A DNA stretch of 64,000 nucleotides, from contig BLSF01000032.1 in the NCBI GenBank assembly GCA_012862575.1, positions 248,001 through 312,000 on the forward strand. The letters are read 5' to 3'. Made by a program: the position numbers and the translations under genes. Positions 29,846 to 41,300 of this stretch are shown one piece after another. The notes beneath the pieces were generated by a model that had not been told where the DNA came from, did no database searches, and saw only the letters and a list, made by a program, of their open reading frames with translations. The stretch comes from Parietichytrium sp. I65-24A (taxonomy: Eukaryota > Sar > Bigyra > Thraustochytrida > Thraustochytriidae). How positions within the stretch are numbered: position 1 is the first letter of the stretch; each line of letters opens with the position of its first letter.

Positions 29846-30480
29846 CCCGTGATCCCGTGATCCCGCCGATACCGAGAGAGGAAACCTTTGCTCCACGCAC
29901 CGCACTGCACTGCACGCGCGACACGCGACACGCGACACGCGATGGTTTTGCCAAATTGGATATCTCGATGGCAGCTCGTCTCGCGACCACAGTGAATGAA
30001 TGATTGAATGTATGAATGAATGAATGATTTCAATTTTCAATTGAATGAAGCTCAACAAATAAACAAGCAAACAAACAGAGGGAGATAAATTAACAAGAGA
30101 AGGGCGCGGGTTCCCGGTTCGTGGGTTCTTCAGGTCACCGAAAAGGCTAGAAGGAAATTGTATCTTTGCAACACCCACGTTTTTCAAGAACTCTGTTCAC
30201 TCTAGAATACTCTCTAGCCTCGGAGTACCGACGCTGTGGGTTCTGCTTGCTAGGATAAAGTCTAAACGAGTTGCGAGCGGTTTTGAACCTCTTAATGACT
30301 AGCGTAGGCAGTGGTAAGGGAGTGGGCCCTGCTAAGGGGAGCATAGAGGGTGTCCGCGCGTACCTTCCGGCGAGTGTCCGCGCTTCCCCACTCTTAGTGG
30401 TGTGGTAAACGCTTGATTAAGGCGCTACCCGTCGGCTGTTGTTGCGGCCGTCCCACAAGGTCCACTGTAGGGACGAAGGA

Positions 30481-30550
30481 TCTTGATCTTGATCTTGATT
30501 TTGATTTTGATTTTGATTTTGACCTTGATCTTGATCTTGGTCTTGATTGA
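30481..30550. repeat. CTTGAT/TTTGAT hexamer array
   Basis: About eleven imperfect 6-bp units with C/T variation at one position. Lies about 330 bp upstream of the TAF2 start. Confidence 0.93.
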
Positions 30551-30572
30551 GAAGAGCGAAGGTGCGAACAAG

Positions 30573-30614
30573 GTACTCAGTACTCGATAATCAGTACTCA
30601 GTACTCAGTACTCG
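30573..30614. repeat. GTACTCA heptamer array
   Basis: Five GTACTC(A/G) units plus one degenerate unit (ATAATCA). The AGTACTC core recurs in other spacers here. Confidence 0.9.
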
Positions 30615-30878
30615 GAGGAAAGGAAAGGAAAGGCAAAGTAACTGCTCCTCTGGCGCTTGTTGTTTGTTTGTTGTTGTTGTTGTAGTAGTTGCTGTCTCTC
30701 CCAATTTTGCCCTCTTGAGATCTCTCGGATCAAGCGGGCGACTCGCTGGGCGTGCGCGAGATCATCGATCATCGATCATCGTCTTTCGTTCATCGGTGAA
30801 TATAGCGGGACGCGTTGTGGTTGGCGTTGTGGCTGCCTTTTGCAGTCGGTAGAGGTGGCGGAGAGAGTGGAGCAGAGA

Positions 30879-33800
30879 ATGGCGGCGCCAGTGCTGCTGC
30901 AGCAAAAGGTGTCAGTGGAGGTGGACCTCGCCTCTTGCAAGGTTTCCGGGTCCACAGACCTGCACTTGTGTAGGGCGGCGTCGTTCTTCCCGGCAGACTT
31001 TGTGGACGAAGATGACGGAGAAGACACGGCATGGCCGGCGTCGCTGGCGATCAACTGCAGGCAGGTGACGGTCACCGCCGTGTCGGTGAACGGCGTGGAG
31101 ACGGAGTTTGTGTCTCGGGACTTCCTGCGCAAAATCGCGCCGCAGGACACCGTAAGGGATCTCAACTCTTACTTTGCATACCTCGGAAGCAATCTGCTGG
31201 CGGCAAAAGATGGTGAGCTGGAAATTCTGGTACCAAAGAGTGAAGCGAGGAAGCGAGAGCTTGTGCTACATGTTTGCTTCGAATCGGAGAACCCTCGCGG
31301 AGGGATCAACTTCGCCGCGTGCGGTGACATGATCCCCGATCGCGAGGAGTGGGAAAAGAACGGGTATTCTTTCCAGCGCGGGTCGAATGGAAAAAAGTAT
31401 TATAGTCACATGTACACGCATAATAGCTTATGCGGAGCGGGGTCTATTGGTGCTGGTGCTGGCGCGCGGTCCTGGTTTCCGTGTATCGACTCTCTCCAGG
31501 CGAGGGCGAAATTTACCGTGGAAGTCACCATTCCCGCAAAATTGACTGCTGTCTCAATTGGCAAATGCACCGGTGAAGTGTTCTCTGCAAACGGATCGAA
31601 GAAGACGCTGACGTTCACACTTGATAGACCAGTGGCGGCACACAATGTAGGACTCTGTGTGGGGCCTTTTCAAGCTTACACCTGTCCTCAGTCGAGCGGA
31701 GTCGACGTGGAGCTTTTCCATTTGCCCTCAGCTCCGCCAAAGGCAATTGAAAAGTCCGGGACGCACCTGCAGCGCGCGATCAAGGAGGTAGTCGTGTTTC
31801 TGCAGTTGGAGCGGACGCCTATCGACGTTTATCGTCAGGTTTTCATTGATCACGAATTTTGTCACACCGACGTGTCGCCGTTCTGCTCACTCACTTTGGT
31901 TTCGGACCTTTTGCTCCTTCCAGAAAACGAACCTACGCCTGGCACGCCAGCTGGCTCTGGCCTCCTTTACGATAAGGACCTTCACTTTGTTCAAGCGCAA
32001 GGAGTGGGATACAATTTTTTCGGATGCTTAGTTCCTGCGTTATCTGAGGAGGACCTTTGGCTCATTTCCGGACTCTCTATTTATTTGGCGTATAGATATG
32101 CCGTCAAAGCGTGGAAGCTGGTCAAGATTCAGTTGCCGGGCAACACTATCGCCATGACACAGCTGCCCTCCAAAACGGCGCCTCCGGGGGAAGAGAAGGA
32201 CCTTTTCGTCAGTAGCTGTGATGCAAAGGAGCTTTTGCTGTGGCCGTTCAAGTCCCTCAGCAAAGCAAAAAGGAATTTTGACTCTGTGAGCAAACAGGTA
32301 CGTGTCTAAGTGAAGTTGGTGCTGACTCTAGAGTTGTTTACTGCGAGTGCGATGGTGAGCCGTTCGCAGAGAAGGTGGCCGGTGGCCGGCGCACCAGCAA
32401 CAACATTGTCGTGTGTGTGTATTTCCGTTGATATCCTTGATAGGCACTAACGCATGGTTTCTTCCGAACGCGCCAAATCGCTTTCTCTGTTTCGACCTGT
32501 ACAGCATGGGCTCGCAGGCAATGTCTTGCAACGAACTCTGCGGCCCCCATCCAAGGTCAGGAATCCCGTAGATCACCTGCTGTGGTGTGCCAGAGGGTTC
32601 GAACTCGACTGTCTGTTCTCGAGACGCGCTTTCTTTATGATTCACACCCTCGAGAGACTCGCAAACCAGGGCGCAGGTTTTGACGACGAGTACACGAACA
32701 GCGACACCTTTGTAAGTATATTACATCAATACGTTGTTTACGCACTTCAAGACAACCGATTCAGGGCCGAGCTTTTTGACGGCTTCTATGCTGAAAAGCA
32801 GCCCCCAGCCTCTGCACCTTACCCTCCTCTGCTCAATCGAATGCCCGAATCTTTTCAGGCTAATGACCTCGGTGATGTCAGTCAGCGAAAGCTCCGTGAA
32901 GATCGCAAATTAGTAGGTATTAGCGACTTTGACTTTGTCCTCAAGCTGTGCATGGAAGGAGGTCTAAAATCGGACGAGTTCAACATTTACAAGAACGACA
33001 ATCTTGCCGATAATTGGCTCAACAGATGCTCTTTCTTGGAACTCAAGGGGTCTGTGGAATACCGGAGTAACAATCTGTCTCTGCTTCTCGCGCAGGGCTT
33101 ACCTCGTCCCGGCGTCAAACCCATGAATCTCCCAGTCCGAATTCGCGTTGTGGAAGAGGATGACACCTGGCAGCACGAGAGGAACATGGCAACGGAGCGA
33201 TCCCAGATCCAACTGCATGCTCTCAAGCAAAGACAGCGTGGAGGAAGAAAAAGCTTGGCGACAAAAGAAAAAATGAACAAATGGGACGCCCCTCAGACCT
33301 TGAAGACCTCGGACCTCTTGCTCTTGTTCAACACTGAGGAAGAGGAGCGGATTTGGCACAACGAGCTTCCCGTGAAATACACAGTACTCGATCCTGAAAT
33401 TGTCTGGCTTCGTCGGATTGAGTGGAAGCAGAGCGACATCATGTACCTCGAACTGTTGAACGACCCCGCGCTCATGATGGACGATGTGTTGCAACAATGC
33501 TTTGCGCTTGAACAAATGGCGATTCCTACTGCCAAGCTTGAAGACGATCTGGCCAGGGGTGGCCACCGCAGCGACAGTGTGTCCGGCGCCACTAATGGGT
33601 TGGGTGGAGGAGGAGGCGACGCATCTAGAGGGGGGGACAAGACTGTAGACCTTCGATGCGCATGCGCCATTGCTGGATGCATTGTCGACTATCGTCGACC
33701 CCCAAGAGTTCGTGCAGAAGCACTTCTTCGCCTTGCTGACTGGCAGCACCTCCATAGACCATTAAAGGCGGCCTATGATAAAGACGACGGAACCCCCATA

Positions 33801-35087
33801 GAAGACCGTTTGGGTTCCCACCCTTGGGTGGGGCTAAACATGATTTTGCTTGCGCTCAAAATGACCATGTTTAGCAATCAGACCGGGAAGTTGTTACCTA
33901 ACGACTTTGGGGTCCCCGGAGAGTTTGCCGTGAAGCGCACTGCAGTGAGGGCGCTGCGGGACATGACTGCGGAGAGTGGCAAGCCCCCTGACGAGGTGCT
34001 GGACTTCATTCTCCTACTGTTGCGGGACAATGACAACTCGGTCAACACCTGGAGCGATGCGCATTACCTGAGCGACCTCAACGCTGCTGCCGGCGAGCTC
34101 GTAGCACGTTACATTATCGGAACGCATCGCGAAGAACATCGAGACCAGAGCTCCATCGAGCATGTCGGTGGGCAACAACGCACCGTGCAGCAAGTGCTGG
34201 GTCGCTTTTACGAGATTGTTGACCACATTAAAAGGTATCTGCATTATGACGCGGTTGCTCCGAGCCCGAACCATATTATTACAGTGGGATGCCTGCAGGC
34301 GATGAGTAACCTGGAGAGCGCTGGGGTCATACCTCCGACAACGCCGTTCTTCGCTTATGCAGTCTATAATAGCCCTGTGCCGCCGGGTAACAAAGAGGCC
34401 GCCGTCGCAGCGAGGCACGACTGGGGCGCGCTTGTGCGCGAGGAGGCGTTCAAGTGCGTTTTAGCAACCTATCTTGAGAATAGGGAAGGGGAGCATATCT
34501 TCACAAAAGCAAAAAACCAATCCGAGCGGAATCTCGCATGGATCGATGTGATTAAATGGCTTTTGGAATCTATTGCGAAGGATCCATGTCCACAACTCCA
34601 GTGGAACGTCATGAAAGCTCTATTGGACCTCCATGCTCGCACGGTTGATGAAAAGCATGAAGAACTCGAAAACCACGAGTCCCCGTCCGGCTTATTTTGG
34701 CCATTGTCCAATCCGCGAAGTGATATTCCCCATGAATGCCGCGAACCGACCAAGCAGTTAGCCAATACGCTCTGGAAACTCTTCAACGAGAACAACGATG
34801 TAGATGGGCGCCTGCGAATGGCTTTTAGCCAATTGTATTGGTCCATCTGGGGGCTGGACACCCCACTCATCCTCAACGATGCGATGGTGGAAGGCACAGA
34901 CCTCGGGCCATTCAAGAACTGGTCTGATGCAAGTCACTCTGATTATTATGACGAAGGGTACGGTCCTGGCGGTGTTTCGCCGAAGAGGAGACGGATCACT
35001 GGGTCCAGCCGTGGCACACCGCCATCGTCGCCACCGGACAGAAGCCGCAAACCCATCATCATTAAGTTTAGCTTCAAAAATCAATAG
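30879..35087 (+). CDS. TAF2: TFIID subunit TAF2, two exons
   Basis: Exons 30879-32297 (473 codons) and 32505-35087 (860 codons), phase 0, 1,333 residues in all. TAF2 is a core TFIID subunit that helps recognise promoter DNA around the initiator. The N-terminal part has the M1-aminopeptidase-like fold without the enzyme: the segment VGYNFFGCLVPALSEEDLWLISGLSIYLAYR aligns with the zinc-site region of M1 peptidases but lacks HExxH, as in other TAF2 proteins. A long helical-repeat region follows. The C-terminus is basic and ends KPIIIKFSFKNQ, like the lysine/isoleucine-rich tails of TAF2. The start is the first ATG; the upstream frame is TTG-initiated and low complexity. It faces the Nup205-like gene tail to tail. 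Confidence 0.88.
32298..32504 (+). other. intron of TAF2 (207 bp)
   Basis: The donor is GTACGT after CAG; the acceptor is a pyrimidine-rich stretch ending TGTACAG. In-frame stops occur inside it. Splicing joins SVSKQ to HGLAGN in phase 0 and restores one TAF2 protein. Confidence 0.85.
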
Positions 35088-35387
35088 GCGAGAGGCCCGC
35101 ATAGGCAGGTGACCTGTTACATTTACATTTGATGAGCAGTGACAATTTTTTCTCTTTTGTCCTTTCATTTTTCTTCTGCTTCACAAAGTAGCTGAAGTAG
35201 AGTACCCGTTCGCGGTACGTGATCACACATCCCATAAAGACGTGTCTTTCCAAGCACTCTCTCTGGCTACTAGCTAGAGAGATCAACGACATTTTCCCAC
35301 GAGACATACTGCGAGATTCCACAAAATTTTGAATTTTGATTTTTTAGCAACTACCGATTTTGGTTTACTGATTGTCAGAGGATCTTT
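35088..35387. other. convergent 3' spacer TAF2 / Nup205-like
   Basis: AT-rich tail-to-tail spacer of 300 bp with T-rich runs and one CTAGCTAG patch near 35270. No gene seen. Confidence 0.7.
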
Positions 35388-38300
35388 TCAGACTTCGCGG
35401 ATACGCCGGAGAAGAAGATGAATTAGCTGGCTCGAGGCGCTGTTGGAGAGCACAACATCTTCAAGCTGCTCAATCGCAGATTTCTCTTGTGAGGGCTCGT
35501 AGTAGTTGACAAGCAATTTTACGCCTCGCTTGCACTTATCCACCGCAGAATCCGTTTGGCTGTCCCCTTTCTCACCAAGCCTTTTCCGGCCCTCTTTCAA
35601 CTCGGCATACAACACAACGAGAGCACCTTCGACGATGAACAGGAGGGAGGAGCATGTCCATTGCACGTAGTCCAATCTCTGGCCCCAGAGCATATCCGAG
35701 CTCTCGCCAACATAGCTGTGCTGCTTGCTTTTGTCTGACCTTTTGGAGTCATCAAGAGCAGCAATAAACGCCTCCGAAGACTTGCGAGAAACCGCTGCCA
35801 AGCATCTAGCAGTGTGGTCGACACAACTTACCAGAGCATTAAGAGCTGCTTCGTGTTGAGTAGACTTATGCTCAGGTTCAACGCGACTAGCAGACCTTGG
35901 CTTGAGCTGAGCGCGACAGTAGGCTACGGCGTGCTGTAGAAGACGGCGCTGCTGCGAAAGAATATCTAGTTGGAAAAGCGACACCATATCGTTTGACTGC
36001 AAGCTCCCGTTTTGGAAAGGAATCATGTCAGGTGGCGCAGTAGTGAGCTCGTTGGCTCTGAGATGTTCAGGTTTATTGGCAGGCTGAATGATGTCTTTCC
36101 ATGCCCCACGTTGTGGATGACAGAGTTCTTGTATAAGATCCAGAATGATTGAGTCCACATCGAAAGGGGCCATCTCTGCCTGAAAAGACGCCCCATGCTG
36201 CCCATGCGTGCGAGCGCAGTAGGTGAGAATGGCGAGGAGTAGCGTCGCTTCCTCGATGTCGGCAACAGTTGTTGGGGGGAACGCAAGTGCCGCTGAAATC
36301 ATGCGCTTTTGCGATTTCAAAAAGCGAGAGACGAGTCGAGCAAACTCCCCGTTAAGCTCGTTTTGGGCTCGCAGTGTTGTGGCTGTGGAAAGCAAAAGTC
36401 GCAGAAATGGCAACACGAGATCGTGCCTCACTTCCTGTGCGCTTGCTGGACCACTGTCATCGCTCATCTCATTAGAGGCTACCCAGGCGTCCAGTGCTCG
36501 TTTGTCACACAAGATTAGGAGTGGGCCTCTACAAAGCCTCTCTAAGAACTCGTTTCGTGCAATACTCGCGGCACCGTCCCTAAATTTCGCCACAGAGCTC
36601 AAGACAGCCAGGCACAAGCTGTAGATACGGTCTTTTTGGACACTTTCGTAAATTTTGTCAGAAAGGAGCCTCTCCGCAACCTCGTCCATCATGTATCTGA
36701 AGACTCCCCGCCGTTTCAGAGCAGAAAACCATCGCCCATCACGATCGCATTCCAAAAGAACCTTGACCACACCGAGAGCAGCAAGTCTAGCCATAGGCTT
36801 CTCCACAGCCAGTGCATCTGGAATTGCGATTTCCAAGAGAAGCGAACCCCGTTCGGAGATATAGAGTGACTCAAGTGTCGTCAGCGCTCGAGAGCGGAGC
36901 TCTTGGATATCCGGATCGATTTCTTGGTGCTCAGTGGCAAATAGAAAGTTCTTCTCAGAGATCCAGCCCGGAACGCGCCCTTGTTTCGACGCAAGGCTAG
37001 AGGCATACAGGGCTCTGGAACCGTGTACAAGCAGCAAGAACGCGCTGTACAACGAAGCTCGGGTCGCAGTTGTTGCCATCTCACCGAACATGCCGTGGTC
37101 CGGGCGGGACCTGCCCCTGAAAGCATCTAGTATGCTCTCCAAAAGCTGTCTGTAATCCTCCCGCGAGATGCGCGAGAGGCCGGCTTTGGATTTTATCGTT
37201 CGCTGACGGTGACTTGGCTGAACGCAAAACGATAGGCTGTAGTTTCCCACTGCAGCAGCCACAGCCAAATCACCAAGAGACAGGTCGTCTTGCGCACCTT
37301 CATCGCCAAATCTGAGCTGTGCAACAAGAGTCACCACGAGCGATGCAAATGGTTCAGAAAGCGCTGACGGCATTCCAGGGTTCTTGATGAGCTTGTGCGC
37401 GATGGCTCTACAGAGCTCTTTCAATAGATTTTCGTCTGACTGTCCCGCACAGCATGAAGAGATGAGATCTTCTCGGAATTCTACTATACAGAGCTGCACA
37501 ATATCTTTCCATGCTTGAATAACTCGGATGCGCGCAGCAAGCTTAGACATTTCCGAATTCCGTTGATGAACCCAGTTCATGATTTTAGCACACTCTTGGT
37601 TCGGATACCTAGCCTCGACTAATTTGTACTGTATCGCATCCTCCGAGAGGAAATCAAGGACGTGGTTCGCCACCACTTTAAATTTGATGAATTCATCGGA
37701 GTTCTGAACAAGGTTTTTGATTTCATCTGGGCCGTGAGAGAGGTGCATAGCTTCGCAGGCGAGAGGTATGGATTCTAGCACCTCTAAAATGCGTAGATGA
37801 GTTTGGTCCACCCCGCTGCCCGAATCCACGGAGAAGAGCGTAGGGAGAAGGTTAGCCGACGTTACGTTTGGCAGGGAGTGTTGGTACGCAATTCGTAGGT
37901 CTATCAGCACGCCGTTCAGAACCCATGAAATTGTTTCAGTACCCTGCTCGTCCTCAATCATCGGTTTCGTTGGCACAATTGCGCGAAAGTGGCGCAGCCA
38001 AAACCCATTTCTCTGAGAGTTGAGAGCATTGGACATTGCGAGTCGGGTGTACTTCTTCGAGCACAGCTGATATACGAGCTCATACAACAGCGAGACAAGG
38101 TTGGCGTCAATTTGGGCCAGCCCTTTGCGATCGTCAAGCATATCTAGAACAACATTTAGGCAACACTGTTGTCCAGAGCCCAAATCAATGGCGTCCAACT
38201 TTGCCTGCGAAGATCCATCCATACTATCGAAACCGAGCACAAGCTCGGCAAGGTTCCCGTGTGCCTGCTGCAAATTCTGAATAAGCAGGCGGAGTATACT

Positions 38301-41300
38301 CCGTTGCATGTTGCTCCTTGCCTTTCTCTCCAACTCGGGAAAGTTCATCACCGGGTCAAAGAATTCGGCGCTCATGTTTCGGCTGACAGGCTCGTCCATT
38401 GATACGTCCCCAGCCATCGTGGATCCCGAATATACAAAGCATTCGCACAAGCTCTGCATCATATTACTTGCCTCCTTGCTTAAAATTTTCACGATCGAAC
38501 CAAGCGGTGCTTCATTGCTCAGCCTGAAAACTAATTGAATAGCGTTGAGCTGCATCTCCGAGGAGTGTGGATACGAGAAAAACCCTACGACACTCTTCAG
38601 TCTCTCTCGGTGATGAGAAAAGAGACGGTGAAGCCTTTCGAGGCGGTTCTCGTGGACAACATCAAGGCCGTAAATGGGGTCGAGGAACGTAGCCTCTCGC
38701 GCAGAAACACACTCTAATAAGCGAATAGCCAGCTTCACCGCAGCTTCCTTGCGCAGTCCACCAATGTCTCCATTATCCCATACAATAACCGGCTTTACAC
38801 TTTGCAAGCCATAGGCTTGTCCATACAACTCGAGGCTTTGCTGACCGCTTGAGTTGGCCGCTCCCGCCCTTGTCATCGGACCGCTCCATCCGTAAATGCT
38901 TGGCTCAGCTAGCCAAGACGCAAATACACCGCCGTCGTAAAACGGATGCTCTTGGGTTTGGGATGTTCGTGAGCGGACTTTCAACATACCATAACCACCG
39001 CTCGGTGCTACCGGGGCTAGTTTCGAGCTGTTCGAATTGCGAATGTCCAAATGCGCTCTCTTAGAGGAGACTAAGAACCAAGTCGACTTTGGGTCCGGCA
39101 GAGAACCAGGCATCTGTTGAGAGCCAAAAGCAGCGTAGTGTGACTCGGAGGCAACTCCGGCAGAATACAAGCTTGTGGCAGCGTCATCAACCGGGTACTC
39201 CCTGCTAGCCCGCACCCCTTCAACTCCTCCAGCCTCGGTGATAACGGAGATGAGCTGCAGGTAGAATTGTGCACCTTCAAGGACCTTTGTCATGACCATG
39301 TTTGCAGCTTGTGTGAATACGTTCGTTAGGTCTGGGCCGCCTTTCGAAGCCTGGTCCTTGCTTAGAACGAGGAGAAATATTCGCAAACAAGCGCAAATTA
39401 TTTGCCATTTTTCACCGATCAGAGCATAATTCCACTGACCAAGACGCAAAAAGATCTCTGAGATCACGAAGTCAAGACAGGTCACAACAGCTTTGGAATT
39501 CGGGGACGATTTGATCGCAGAATGGCAGAGTTCCAATATACTCAACGTAAAGGGATACTTGTGCGCACTAGCCTCCTTCGATGAGAGGTCGGCTTTTGCA
39601 TACCTGATCAATTCTGGAAGAAAATCTATAGCGTCTTGAGCTGGAGCCGTGCCTCCCATCGTCGTGTTGCTAAATTGCTCGACACCATTGTGAGGATTGA
39701 CTTGCTCGTAAAGAGCGTCAGACGTGCCCCTGCCACGCTCTGGGCCCAGCTTTTGTACCCTTGAAACGTAGCAGACGGTCCAGGTCAGCTGGGCCTTCAC
39801 TGCAGGCTCCAGCGACGAACACAGTAAATCTCTGCACTTTTTAAGTCCGTCCTCCAAAGCAAAAAACTTTTGCCCATGTCCTTTTAGGAAGGAGCTGGCA
39901 CACTCCTCATCACGGATTGCAGCATTCAAAACCTTGAGCCAGCACGCGAGAACCACTTGATCGGAGACTTCAACATTTGCGCCACCTGCCGAAACATCGT
40001 CATTTCCGTAGTGCATCATCTGATACTGTTCTTGTGCCCGCCTGTTTGGGAAGAGATGGCTGCTGTAGTGCCTGATTGCATCGAAAAGGAGGCTCCAGCT
40101 CGTACTTTTGTTGCTCTCTGTCCCAAGCTCTTCAATCAAGTTGTTGGCAGACTCTCGTGTCCCGCCAAGGGAGCTCAGAAAACCAAGGAACATGATGTAG
40201 AAGGATGCGGGGTCTGCACTCAACTTGGAAGCAAAATCTCGTAATCTCTGGAGAAACATGTGCAGGACATTCTTCTCCGTTGAGAATCCAAGCCCGTTGT
40301 CGGAGCCCGCTTGCCAGAAGTCGTTTGCAAGAACTGGCTTCATGTTCAGCAAACTCTGAAGGACCCCGAGGAGATCTTCCAGAGAGTCGGGTAGTGCCTG
40401 ATCGTCAGGAATTAAACGCTCCTTACTCCTTCCGTCCATATCGGCCGAACCATTCCAATCCAACTGGCCTGGGTATTGACCGGATGGCTCCCGGACTTCC
40501 GGCAGCTCTGAGCGCGGAAGAAGGATGTACTCGTATTCAAACGGTTTTTCCTCCAACCCATTAATCCTGGAGGGCTTTTGTGTGTGTTGGATTACCTTTT
40601 GAATCGCTGTAAACAACATTGAAATATCATCGTCTCTGCTCTCCGCCGTGATAAAAGTAGGAGAGCGGCACATTCCTCTAAAGAATGCTAGAGCTCGGCG
40701 CTCAAATGCACTTTTCAGCACTTGTGTGCAGTGCTCGTCATACGCAAGGGGAAGGTCGGTAGAGTTTGTTTTGTTGACCTCGCAAAGAAACGCACCCCAG
40801 AAAAACGCACAGGCACCAAGAACACCATCATGTTTCCATGCACCGGCTGATGATCCGGCTGTTCCGTTCTGAAATCCTGTTCCTCCAATGACAGACAGAG
40901 ACTGTGATGGACCATTGTTCAGTGAAGAGGAACGAACCCTTGAGTGGTTCTGACCCATAGCAGAGGTGAAGATCTCGTCAACATCTCGGAGCCACCCTTC
41001 GTCTGCGTGCTTGGAAATTTGCATAAAGCGACTCGTCTGCATTTTGCGATCGTAAAGTTCATCGCCCCAGTTCAGCATTTTGCCAAAGGTCATCAGCAGA
41101 ATGGACACTACGTCGAATGAAGCATTCAGCTCCTCAGGTGAGCTGGAGATCTCCGTATGGTCAAGCCATCTGTTTGAGGTTGACCGAATTAATTTGATCA
41201 GGGCTATCAGCTCCTTGTCTTCTGCCAACATGTGTTGAAAAACGAAAGATAAAATTCGAGCAAGCGACCTTCTTTCTTCGCGCAAGGCCCACAAGTGGGT

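Larger units (their letters stand above)
29846..30878. other. divergent promoter region, FAD oxidoreductase / TAF2
   Basis: Contains ACGCGAC heptamers (about 29924-29942), an AATG-type repeat (about 29992-30028), GGTTCCCGGTTC-like sequence (about 30107-30131), a TTGATC/TTGATT hexamer array (30481-30550), GTACTCA heptamers (30573-30614) and a TTG trinucleotide patch (about 30660-30685). No independent gene is supported. Confidence 0.65.

Noticed and set aside
31850-31866. HEFCH motif in TAF2 as a zinc protease site
   Set aside because: It aligns with the VFVDEAYVEV segment of human TAF2, upstream of the true zinc-site equivalent (VGYNFFGCLV), which has no HExxH. TAF2 is known to be non-catalytic.
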